Positions 46,307 to 56,700 of a DNA stretch of 64,000 bases are shown one piece after another. The position numbers were made by a program, and so were the translations under genes. The stretch is from the NCBI GenBank assembly GCA_905147135.1, contig LR990041.1, positions 11,035,907-11,099,906 of the forward strand, written 5' to 3'. Source of the stretch: Blastobasis lacticolella. Lineage: Eukaryota > Arthropoda > Insecta > Lepidoptera > Blastobasidae. Position 1 is the stretch's first letter; every line of letters begins with the position of its first letter. Under the pieces are notes generated by a model. It worked only from the letters and a program-made list of their open reading frames with translations. It was not told where the DNA came from and did no database searches.

Positions 46307-47450
46307 GTCGCCTCGCCTCCGTTTCTCCAGGCTAGATGTATTGACGTGGGGTTTTAGCTAACGCCTAACGAGGGTGGACCCCTCCCCACGCAGCACCTAG
46401 CCCTTCATCGAATGAATTAAATGTTATAACCTAATAAAGGTATTAGAAGACGTATAACAAAAACCTATGCTTGCAACCAAATATGGATTTCAATCTGACG
46501 TTAATATAATTATTATATAATGATAATTTTGCAAGAAAAAGATACATACTAAAATTACCAACAATACTTTATAAACGCATTATAACTAATATTAACTCAT
46601 TTTTAAAGCAGATATATGTTTAGTTTGGATGACAATGCATTATTATGATAAGCATAACCTGAAAGTGCACCTAAGATCAGCTCCTCAAGAGTTAACTGCA
46701 CGGACATGAAATTTTTGTCATGCATTAAATGCCCCAATATCTCCCTGGTGACGATAAAAGATTGTGCCAAAAAATGTAGAATTTTCGTAGACTTATTTTA
46801 CTTTCTGCTCCACTGTATTTGCCGCGGACAAAGCCGCGGGTAACAACCCGCGGCTTTGTATTGTTAGCTGTTGCTAGTAATACAATAAAAATCTTTCAAT
46901 GCATAGTATTTTTAAATTTAGACCTTACTAAAAGTTCATAGCAAATGTGTATATGAAATATTGCTATTATTAAGTTTCAGGCGTTTGTAGTTAGGAAATA
47001 TTTAGAATCAAATTTCTCCTATATCCCACGGAATTAGCAGCTGTTTTTTTTTTAGGAAGATAGGCAGCCTAATGCTTTACCTTTTAAATAGATTTTTGGG
47101 TGCTAATAGCTTGAATTAATATAGATATTAAAATAAAACCATTTTAATGAAAAATATTATTATTTCGCCTTACGCTTACATTGTCGACTAGGAAAGGCTA
47201 TAAAAAAATAGGCTTTTAAACGCTCAATAAATGTATGTAAAAAGTTGGGCAATAAAGTAAATGTTCTGGTAGAAAATTAATATTTTATTTTCGAAGTAAA
47301 AAAAAAATGACGTACTTAGGTTAGAGTTTTCTCCAAAACTATAAGGAATTTCCACACGGGAGTTTTTGCTTATCATTTAGAATAACATAACGCGTCACAT
47401 TCTGTGCTTAGTTCGAAATGTCAGGTCCGAAGGGTTCTTGGAACAGTGTG
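46063..47450 (-). repeat. Right inverted arm of the foldback element
   Basis: This arm is continuous with the coding remnant of the spacer, so it is probably the original 5' end of the element and the left arm the copy. It lacks the 149-bp MITE found in the left arm. Confidence 0.8.
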
Positions 47451-48209
47451 CGTAGTTACAAAAGTCATTCGCCAATCGCCACACCCGCGCTGCCCGTATT
47501 TAATATACCGTATTTTCTCTTTGGTTGGAGCTTGATGTTGTCTTTTATAAAAATTCAAGTTATTTTGTTATGCAGTTGATACAAGTAAATTTCTTGATCT
47601 AATATTTTCCCCTTTTGTTCCAGTTTGCGGCATACTCTTGTTCCATCTGCCGAGGTCGCAGCCACCACCGACAGAATAAGAATAAGTCCATAAAAAGTCC
47701 AAATTCTTCAAATACTCGATTATAGATCCGCAATTAGGTTTGTTTTTAAGATAATAAACGTACTTTTGTACTTACTCAAATAAGTTTATTTTTTAATATC
47801 TTGTTGTTACAAGCCACTCAAGCATGAAGTATTAAGAGTTTCGATTCTACAGAAAGGATGCGGTCATGGCATGGGGTACTGGATTGAGTTCTCTGCGTTC
47901 CGCGTATTTGCAATCGCATATCATGCAATCTCATAGATTACACAAAACACCAGCCAGTATTAGTTTAGGAAAAAAAATTACAAAATGTTTCATTAAAAAT
48001 ATATTATTATTACTCGATAATCTTCGTCTCTATTGATAATTATAACAAAAATATAAAATTGTCAAAGATAAATTACTTACTTAATATATAAATTATTGAA
48101 ATATATTATTTAGGTAATTAATTACATATTTTCGACTTATTGTAATATATCCATTTCCTTTACTTCACTTACTACTTCCATCGCCTCTCTTTACTTTATT
48201 CTATTTTTA

Positions 48210-48710
48210 TTACCTAGGCAGGCAGACGAAATGCCTGACGAAAAACGGCCACGGTCGTCCAGGACATCTGCAACCTAAGGAAAGCAGATGCGATACCGGT
48301 CTTTGACCTGCCTGTAGATTGACTTTGAAGAACGCCATGTCATAGTGCAAAGGGATGACTTCGTGCGATAAAAAGGCTCGCGATTACGTTAGTGGCATCG
48401 TTCATGATGTTGATGAAATCTATCCCATTGTCGGAGGGTACGGCGGCGGAAAAGTAACGGAGGCACCAAACTAAACACAGAGAGCCAACGTTTCTCCAGA
48501 GAACTGATTCAAACCTGTGTTGGTAGGTGACCCCAATCCAGTCTGAGTCGACAATATAAATAGCCCGGCGTTGGATAGAACGAGTGGATGGAGTTGGTAT
48601 AGAGGTGCACCAGCCCATAGGTGGGAGCTGTACTCCATATGTCGACGACAAGGACCCCGATACTCTTCGAGATGGTAAGAAACAGTGGCACTATATCAAA
48701 TGTGGTTTTT
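48210..48710 (-). mobile_element. Jockey-like LINE 3' region at the end of unit B
   Basis: Orthologue of 20210-20760, with a short deletion near 48547. The minus-strand words ISKSIGVLVVDIWSTAPTYG are still readable. Confidence 0.6.
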
Positions 48711-48759
48711 TTTTCGATGTGATTAAAGTGGACGAGATGTCGTTTGCCCCATTCGGCAT

Positions 48760-50240
48760 TTCGGACACAAGGTTGTTTCTGCTCTCAATCACTTTATTGC
48801 ACTTGATATTTTTACGGCATGTATCCCTGAGGTGTCGCCCTTCTGTCATCCGCAGAGCAATGAATGCCGCTGATTAATATACAGAATTAATGAATATGAA
48901 TCTAGATAAGAAGCTGGCTACTCACTTACATAACCTTACTTAGATTAGATTAGATTCATTTATTAATAAATGAAAATTACATTATACTACACATTCATAT
49001 AAGCAATTCACAGATTTTGTCATAATATAAATAATAATAATTATAATGAAATTAAATAAGTAATTACATTATTAATAAAAAGAAATGTCAAAAGTTAAAT
49101 GAAAATAAAAATATATCAAATAAATGTCAACTGCGTGTTTAGGTACTTATTCGTAATGGAATACCTATCAATGGAACATTAAATGTCCAACACAATAAAT
49201 TACAAAAAATAAAATAAACATGTCCATAAGCATATTATATTATATATTCTAGCCTAAGTAGGTATGGTATATACCTACATAATAGTATACATGTGAATTA
49301 AATTTGGTATGTCAATTAAAACAAAATAATAAAAAAATGTCAGGTAGGATATACCTACGTGATACGACATAAAAAATGTTTTGAAATGTCCAACATAAAT
49401 AAAAAAATTACATCAAAATTACAATGGTAGGTGCTCGGGTTATTTAATTAATCAATTGTCATGTCAAAATTAATTCGAAAAACTCTTTTATTGAATATAT
49501 TGGATTTTCCAATAAGAGGTTCTTTAGCCGGCGACTATAATAGGACCACGCTTAGTCCGAATCAACTGACAGTGGTAGAAAATATAAAATGTGGATATGG
49601 CAATATCTATTGGATAATCTGTCCTTGTCAGTCATTGTCCATTATTATTTAGGCGATCCGCACACTGGAACGCAGCACCGTACAGTTGTGCGTGACGTGT
49701 GTTAGTGCGTGACATAAAGTTATTTGAGCGGTCATCGGATTCTATGGAAATTACTCATAGTCGAACACACTAAAAACGCATCGACGCGTGCTCGTGCGGA
49801 TCCGTCGTATTTTTTCTTTGACACTTTTGACACGGGCTGCGGGTCAGATAAGTTTTTGGCGCTGTACTTTCCACATAAAAAGACGTCATATAGGCCGCTG
49901 CTGTGAAGTGAGGTCTCCAGGATTGTCAAATAGGTATTCCGTTACTCAGTTCTCTAATTATTTATCGCTTAAATAATATAATCTTATGAAAAGATTATAA
50001 CAATTTGGAGATTTCCTAAATTTTTAATTGTATATAGAACAATATAAAAATTACACATATTTCCAAATTTCGCCAGAATGAATGCTACGCTCCAATGTGC
50101 CAATCGCCTCGACAATATTTTTCAAATCAGTCAAATTCTTTGTTATGACTTTTATGAATGACGTTCTATGACGGATAAAAGACATGGCATTAGTTGCCAT
50201 ACAGATTTTTTTTTTTTTAAAGCGATTCGGATGTTTCGTC
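48760..50240. other. AT-rich intergenic stretch with repeat debris
   Basis: No gene. The run TTAGATTAGATTAGATTCATTTATT near 48945-48970 looks like the reversed simple tail of a LINE. At 49530-49640 lies a copy of the GGACCACGCTTAGTCCG repeat also seen near 1280-1660. GC-richer words GTGCGTGACGTGTGTTAGTGCGTGAC stand at 49685-49715. Confidence 0.4.
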
Positions 50241-50246
50241 ACAATA

Positions 50247-50877
50247 TTAATTTTTTATACTTGCGGGTAGTCGCTCGTAGAATGTTGGTACGACAACACG
50301 CGGGTTTTTATCGAGCAATGCTAACCGCCGCGGTACAGACTTTAGTTGCCCCGTCTGCCGCGTCGCGCGACCCGGAATGTACATGCGCTCGAAGTCGCAT
50401 ATGTTGCGTCGCGTGAACATTATAACATCAAATATATACTGCGAGTAACGGGACAGTATTCCGTATGTTTTAAACAGTTCCCTACATGAGTGCCTCGGTC
50501 GCACGTCTGCTTTCGTTAATATAGCGCGCTTTTGTATCGTAAATATACGATCAGAGTCTGTTGAGTTGCCCCATAGGATAATGCCGTATGATAAATATGC
50601 ATGGTATATCTGTAATAACGCTTCATTGGACATTATAGGTTTTAGTTTCCTCAAGGCAAAAACAGCACTACTAAACCTATCGCAGAGCACCTCTACGTGT
50701 CGTTTCCACGTAAGATTGGAATCCACGTAGAAACCGAGGAATTTGCAATTTAAACTTAGGGGTATTGGGCTGCGCAAGGATAATGCGTTTGGAGAGTTTC
50801 TACAAGAGAATATAATTACATTTGACTTGGCTACATTAAGGATAAGACCATTTGTAGTCCTCGATCTTAGCCGCGAT
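50247..50877 (-). mobile_element. Non-LTR reverse transcriptase C-terminal fragment
   Basis: The minus-strand frame reads GLILNVAKSNVIIFS, then KFLGFYVDSNLTWKRHVEVL, YHAYLSYGIILWGNSTDSDR, IFTIQKRAIL and HSCRELFKTYGILSR, the thumb and C-terminal region of a Jockey/CR1-like LINE. An open frame of 176 codons survives (50777-50247). Its 5' side is replaced by an RTE fragment at about 50880. Confidence 0.7.
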
Positions 50878-50879
50878 AT

Positions 50880-51345
50880 CCCTCACACCAAGGCTGCCAC
50901 GGATGTACGTCCACCGCAGCATTTTCATTTCGTTGGCGTGGAGTTCGCGAACGTGATTCGTCAGGGCTGACCATGTCTCGTAGCCATAGAACATCACGGG
51001 TCTAATTATACTCTTGTATATAAGCCCTGTGAATTTAACTTGGAATTGGAATTATAGGGTCATAGATGACTGCCGTGAGTTCTCGCCATTTGGCCCAAGC
51101 TTTAGAGATTCGGGACTTGACATCGGGGCCGATATCGCCGGACTCGTGCATCACGGATGTTCTATTGACAGCTTCATTACCTACATATAGAGTAGATGGC
51201 TAGCTGTAGCGCGGATTTTGGCGACGTTAAACGTCAAGCCACTGTTTTCTAGCACATCCTTCCACATGTTTACCCTGGTCTCAAGGTCCTGCCTAAGCTC
51301 GCTCACCAGTACAATGTCGTCATAAGCCAAGGAGTCATGTCCAAC
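50880..51345 (-). mobile_element. RTE-like LINE fragment
   Basis: The minus-strand frame reads AYDDIVLVSELRQDLETRVN (the YADD box changed to AYDD) and MWKDVLENSGLTFNVAKI, then an FKLTGLIYKS.IRPVM-like stretch and RSLGVRDIA. This is the reverse-oriented relative of 1-1050 and is frameshifted. Confidence 0.65.
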
Positions 51346-51539
51346 AGTTATATATTATATAGTACAGTTAAATATTATACGCCCGAATACTGGAATGCTT
51401 CTTAACTTTAAAGGCTCCTTAGAGATCATGCTGTCACTTTCATATCCTTAGCATTCAAAAGGGATAGCAGTAAATCTAACGAGCCCTTACAATTCACATT
51501 CTCAGAGACATTCGAGTATTCAACACTACCTCCATAAGC

Positions 51540-51703
51540 GTATCTAGGGCTATTTTCTAGGGGGGGCCTGGCCCCTGACGTGGCCGATGAAGCCGAGTCA
51601 ATCGCCAATGTACAGTCAGTGAGCACCCGATTCTGGGGTGGGCATTAGACCATTCTAGGGTGGGCACGGCCCACCCGGCCCCCCTTTTCCTACGCCTATG
51701 CTC
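51540..51703. repeat. Probable hAT-like MITE remnant
   Basis: The left end GCGTATCTAGGGCTATTTTC and right end CCCCTTTTCCTACGCCTATG are partly inverted and bracket GC-rich sequence with GGGGTGGGCA repeated. The ends resemble common animal hAT families. No target duplication was confirmed. Confidence 0.3.
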
Positions 51704-51865
51704 ACCTCACCACATAAATACCGACCGACGTATGACAGTGCCACCATCTTATCTATACAGTAGACGAAATCGGAACTACATTACAGCTTGTACTAAAATT
51801 ACATTAATGCGTAGTTCCAAATTTTATTTACACTGGTTTGTTGGTGGCATTGTGTACTTTAAAAA

Positions 51866-52005
51866 CAACTAGAATGCGAAAAAACTTCAATTTTGAAAAA
51901 CAAGCAGAATGCGAAAAATCTTCATGTTTGAAAAACAAGTAGAATTCGAAAATGCTTTAAGTTTGAAAAATAATCAGAATGCGAAAAAACTTCAAAAATT
52001 CGTTA
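51866..52005 (+). repeat. 35-bp minisatellite, about four units
   Basis: AGAATGCG or AGAATTCG recurs at 51871, 51906, 51941 and 51976, exactly 35 bp apart, each followed by AAAA.CTT and TTTGAAAAA. Local tandem duplication; non-coding. Confidence 0.85.
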
Positions 52006-52645
52006 AGTATTCCTGTAACGACGTTAAGATGCGTTCGAATTATAGCGCAGCTCAATTCCGCATTTGTTTGTGGGAGGCAACGTGCTCGCGGCGAGCCAAA
52101 ACTGCGCCACACAAACAAAATGGCATCAGACGCGATAACAGCTGCTGCTGCTTTTCTCATAATTCACCGCATCACTGACCAGAAGAAAAAACCTAATTTT
52201 TTTATTCAACTTTATGAAAACACTGGGTCTGTTCAAAGTACAGCATGTATTCTGCGCACGTAGCAATAACACAACATAACAACATTTTATTATAATTAAC
52301 ATAGCGCCATTTTTGTATCAGTACTTACACGGACGCCTAGCCGCGTGGTACTTCTCATTAAGCAATAAACCAAGATTTCGGATATTAGCCTTATCATTTA
52401 TAATCAAAACATCCAAGAAGTGTGTGGTAGCAAGAAACCCATACACCTTCTTTATGGTCCTTGGAGCATCAAGACAATCAACACCTACGTGACAACACGC
52501 CACTTCTCAAGTGAGTAGGCGAATATCATCGCATCAATCTCTTACTATCACTGAGAGAAGGTCATCAACATCAATCAAGTAATCAAGTTTATATCAAGTA
52601 TCAAGTAGTATATCAAGTGAAAAATAATATCAAGTTAACATAAAA

Positions 52646-52912
52646 TGAGTCTGACAAACATGGAAGACCTCATCCAAACACAACAAGATATTACGGCAGA
52701 GATGGAGAAGCTTTTATAAAATTTCAAGAAGGACGGCCCTAGCCGTAGAACAACAACACACATCAATCAACGCGTAAGAATCCTTGATCAATACTGGGAG
52801 GAGTTCAAGTCCAACCATGAAGCATTTGAAGCAAGTGATCATCCGTACTTCACGAAAAAATGTTATCAAGACGCAATGGAATTTTACCAAAAACCCGTGA
52901 GTACATCATAAG
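52646..52912 (+). mobile_element. LTR-retrotransposon gag N-terminal remnant
   Basis: From ATG 52646 the frame reads MSLTNMEDLIQTQQDITAEM, meets a stop, then in the same frame NFKKDGPSRRTTTHINQRV, ILDQYWEEFKSNHEAFEASD and HPYFTKKCYQDAMEFYQ. I associate this pattern with the start of gag in insect LTR retrotransposons. Upstream, 52540-52645 has repeated ATCAAGT words that may be leader sequence. No LTR pair was seen. Confidence 0.5.
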
Positions 52913-53731
52913 CAATAAAATACCAGAAGAGTCGAAAATAGCAAGCACGCCTCGCGCGGAAGCCCCCGCTAGCCTAGCTCGCGCGGAAGTCCCCGTGGAG
53001 TCAAACTAAGCCGGTGGAAACGAAAAACAATATTTTGCCTCCACATCAAGAGGTAATTCCAGATTATTTGTCAAAACAAAAATCTTAGTTGTCTAATGTC
53101 AAGTGTCAACAAGCAATACGCGGAATTCGTAAATCTTTTTCCGAGGCTCGGATACACGTCTAAACTAGCGAGGCATGGACATTGGACATGGAGCAAATAG
53201 GCGAGCCGGCGTGCCTCAACCTGAGACTGCCTTTAATTCGTTCGCACCTCTAGATATAACACTTCGATGTGATATCTCGCCTACCCATACGCGAAAAAAG
53301 CGCGACATGATGCATGTATGTAATACTTCGATAACGGGATGTAGAATAGTACGGGAACTTGGAATTTGTTAGATAGGCTTGGTCAGCGCCATCTTGTCAG
53401 CTATGTGCCCGTGTACAGGTAATTATTGTACCTATATTATACAGTTATTACTCTCGAGGTAATAATGAGAATTCCTAAGCTTTCCTATTGGAATCATAAG
53501 ATATCGCTGCTTTATATTCCTAGCTCTGTCTTAACTACTTTACAGGATATCACGACGTAATGTTTTAATGGGGAAAAACTATACAAATTACCGTGAGGTG
53601 GCATCAGTAAATAGTCTTTTCTATATAGTGTCCCTATTGGCAGCAATTTAGTTCGTTTGACGCCACATTTAGTATTATCGTTGTCGCACTCTATTGTTTT
53701 GTCTTTTTCTATTGCACAAACGTTATAAACA
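52913..53731. other. Intergenic stretch downstream of WWOX
   Basis: No gene recognised. The reading frames are short. The last part, 53500-53731, follows the WWOX stop and could be its distal 3' flank. Confidence 0.35.
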
Positions 53732-53737
53732 TTTATT
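53732..53737 (-). terminator. Polyadenylation signal of WWOX
   Basis: AATAAA on the minus strand (plus TTTATT), 18 bp past the TGA stop. Close spacing would give a very short 3' UTR; other signals further along cannot be ruled out. Confidence 0.4.
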
Positions 53738-53755
53738 AAAGTCATGAGACTCAAA

Positions 53756-56700
53756 TCATGATTGTGTTTCCAATTTCGTTGTATACTTATCCAAATACGA
53801 CTGTATGTTTTCGGCGCCCATTCGACTGACGATAAGTTTAAGCGAAATGGCGAATACTTCGGTCGCTATGTCTCTGTCTCTCGCGAGGGCGGACTCTTCG
53901 CAGTAAAAGCAATTGTTGAAATATAAGCCTGTGACGTCACGCAACTCATCAGCTGTTGCCACGTACACTGTTGTAGCGGCCGCTTGTTGCTGTAACAATA
54001 CAAATGCAAGTTGTAATATTACTCTACTAAACTGGACATCCATTCCATCTATAATACCTTTCCTTTCTGCCGTGTAGAAAAATTATAAGATGATTGTTGT
54101 TCCTACAGGCAAAGCAGAACAATCTCATGGTACCAGACCAATCTGATTATGAGCACAGCTTTGCAACCAAGGCTTTAGGGGGTTTTTATCTTGGAAGTGA
54201 GGAAGGTAAAAAGAAGTAGCCATTAATAATGTACTCACTAAAGACTTTGTAAATGGACGAACTATGAAGAATAGGAACCGGAAAAACCACCAGGACTTGC
54301 TAAGGCTGGTGAACACCATGTTACCAGGATGCAGGGAGTTCACAGATATGCCTTTAGAGCGCCATTCCTCACTCAGCACCTGGAATAATAAAATAAAACA
54401 TTATTGTTCTAGTATCACAATGATTGTACTACTTGAGAATTTTTATCATATAAAATGTTTGAAGTTGTTTCGATTGCCGCGATATCCGGCTGGCTCTCAT
54501 CGATTGAACATTGGCTTAACTGGTAAGCTGAACTCTGAGCAAAAACTGAAAATCAGCAGCATTAGTAGAAATATTATGGGTGGAGCGTCCCAGCCGGCGG
54601 TTACGTACCAATCACTCGAGCAGAAACATATGTCAGGCCTTTCATTTATTAAAAATCTGAGTGGGCACAAACTCACAAATGACTTTATATCAGACCTCAA
54701 ACAACGTCTAGTGTCAGCCCATAAATCACAACTGAATCCCTCCTTTGCCGACATAGTGAGAACTAGCAATAATGCACCGATACGTCCCTCTACTACCAGT
54801 AGCATTGCTTTATACCTAGCCGACACAAATTAAACTAGTGATGAGACCAAAAAGTTAGTACACGACTTGTAAAACCTAAAGAACTAAAAGGGGGGTGTAA
54901 CACTAACCGTAAAGAGGACCTTGACAAGTTAAAAACATCGCAGCATTTGATTTCCTCAGATCTTAAACTGGAAGAGACATCCAAAAACGGCCTAGAATAA
55001 TTGTCCCTAATATTCCTATAAATATGACCGAAAAAGAGTGCCTCCGTGCAAGAGAGATCCAGTGCCTTTTCGAACACAATAGTAAGGACAAGCATCCTCG
55101 TTTCGACAAGGATAAGTTCAACAGCTCTATAAAATTCAGCTATAAATCCGGAAGGAAGGACGCCTCAACGTGTAAGTTTATTCTAGAACTCACAGAACTT
55201 GGAAGGATGCTCATAGAACAAGGACGTGTTTTTATAGACTGGTCATCATGCCCTGTACGCGACTACAACCTGCTGACTCGGTGATAGAACTGCCAGCAGT
55301 ATGGCGACTCTGCAAAACGATGCCGAGACACGACCTCCATCTGTGTGCACTGCGGGGTTACAGGACATACAATAAAGGAATGTCCCAAAATAGCAGAACT
55401 AGCAAAGTGCGCCACACGAGCGCGATACAAAAAACTAGTTAACCATAAAACACGCGATGCATCGTGCCATGCAAAGAAGAGTGCTGAAGCCTTCACCTTC
55501 CAGAAAACATGTATGAAATCATAGCTCATTCTTGTCTAACCAACAACCCGCTCAAACAAAATAGTACCTGTTCCTGAACTAAAATTAGCTCTACCAAGTC
55601 AATGGCATATTAAGATGTGATTATTGACCAATATATAAACTTTAAGCAGCATATTGAACCCCTAACTACAAGAATGCGTAAATTAATATACATCTTCAAA
55701 AATCTTTGTTGTAATTTTTAATTATTATAGTCCCCAGTGAGTGACAAACGAGCGACAGGCCTCCTGATGGAATGCGGTACCTGTCAACATTAAAAGACAA
55801 AGACAAAATGCAAGACCGCAGATGCGTTGTCACTGCCAGGAATAAGCTGACGACCCCTGCCTGCCTGTAGTCACACTGGTCACCTTATCCTTCAATCCAT
55901 TGCTTTTTTTTTTATGTTACTTAGCAGACAAACAGGCAAGCGGGCCACCTGATGGAAAGTGGTCACCGCCGCCTATGGACATCAGCAACACCAGGAGAGT
56001 CACCAATGCGTTGCCCGCCTCTAAAAATACCTCTAATATACCTGCTGAACGATCCCATGTCATAGTCCAAAGGAAACACTGTGGCTGGGAGCTCATTCCA
56101 CATCCGAATCGTACGAGCGAGAAACGTTCTTTCGAACCTTCGCGTGGTGACCAACAGAGGGTCTACGTAGTGGGGATGAGTACCCAGCCCACGGCGGGTG
56201 GTGCGATGGCGGAATTGTGCTGTGGGCACCAGATCGAAAAGTTCCTCGGAACACTCCCCATTGTACAGCCGATAGAACACACACAGGGAGCCAAAATCCC
56301 TTCGGTTAGCCAGTGGTTCTAACTTGCTTGTTTGTATGGGATCGTCGACAATTCGTACGGCGCGTCTCTGTACGGAGTCCAAAGGATTAAGCAGGTCGGC
56401 AGTTTCGCCGGCCCAAAGATGGGAACAATACTCCATATGAGGCCGCACCTGTGCCTTGTACAGCAGCAGGCGCTGCCCTGGGGTGAAGTATCGCCTGGAC
56501 CGGTTAAGCACGCCAAGCTTTTTCGAAGCCAGTTTGGCCTTACCTTCTAAGTGACTCCGGAATCGCACGTTATCCGATATACGATTGCTGCTAGGTATCT
56601 AAAAATAGTATAAAGCGGTACCCAACCAGCCCGGCTCCTAAGGCTCGATAGTCCAACCACTGAGTGTCTGTTAAGGAAAAGTATATACACTATTCAAGAG

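Larger units (their letters stand above)
43782..47450. mobile_element. Composite foldback element, 3669 bp, CACACTG ends
   Basis: The element begins CACACTGTTCCAAGAACCC and ends with the exact inverse. The 5-bp direct repeat CGTAG lies at 43777-43781 and 47451-47455, and unit A has a single CGTAG at the uninterrupted site (about 19460-19464). Long arms are inverted copies: left 43782-45299, right 46063-47450, highly similar apart from small indels and a MITE in the left arm. The 763-bp spacer holds broken minus-strand coding sequence continuous with the right arm. So a 5' portion of a transposon seems to have been copied in inverted orientation onto its own truncated end. The 5-bp duplication and CAC-starting heptamer recall Transib/RAG elements, but no catalytic core is present to confirm this. 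Confidence 0.8.
24911..47679 (+). pseudogene. SV2-like transporter duplicate, pseudogene
   Basis: Recognisable exons: 24911-24995, 27986-28147, 31612-31774, 32302-32423, 36746-36984, 37093-37238, 38759-38864, partial exon 8 at 39438-39625, 42004-42128, and exon 10 from 47634. Exons 1-7 remain open with correct phases. A deletion fused intron 7 sequence to the middle of exon 8, removing its acceptor and about 110 bp (roughly 36 residues including a helix). The nearest AG (39429-39430) would open directly on a TAA in the needed phase. Exon 7 has donor GTTAGT instead of GTAAGT. Exon 9 lacks one codon and changes VGTN to VRTN. Exon 10 stops early at 47677-47679 (TAA), about 16 residues short. A full transporter cannot be made. 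A truncated transcript remains possible. Confidence 0.85.
24652..48759 (+). repeat. Tandem duplication, unit B (decayed transporter)
   Basis: Homologous to 2417-20818 in the same orientation. It is about 24.1 kb against 18.4 kb because of private insertions (LINE 25861-27718, LINE piece 28500-29640, pogo element, insertion near 37950-38690, MITE 40169-40355, hAT-like 43021-43648, foldback 43782-47450), offset by deletions in intron 2 and around exon 8. Confidence 0.85.

Noticed and set aside
43782..47450. Assembly artefact producing a mirror palindrome
   Set aside because: Arms differ by small indels and by a MITE in one arm, and a clean target duplication is present, so a real element is more likely, though long reads would settle it.
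52121..52270. Harbinger transposase gene start
   Set aside because: MASDAITAAAAFLIIH is suggestive only; the frame ends quickly and no catalytic part is nearby.
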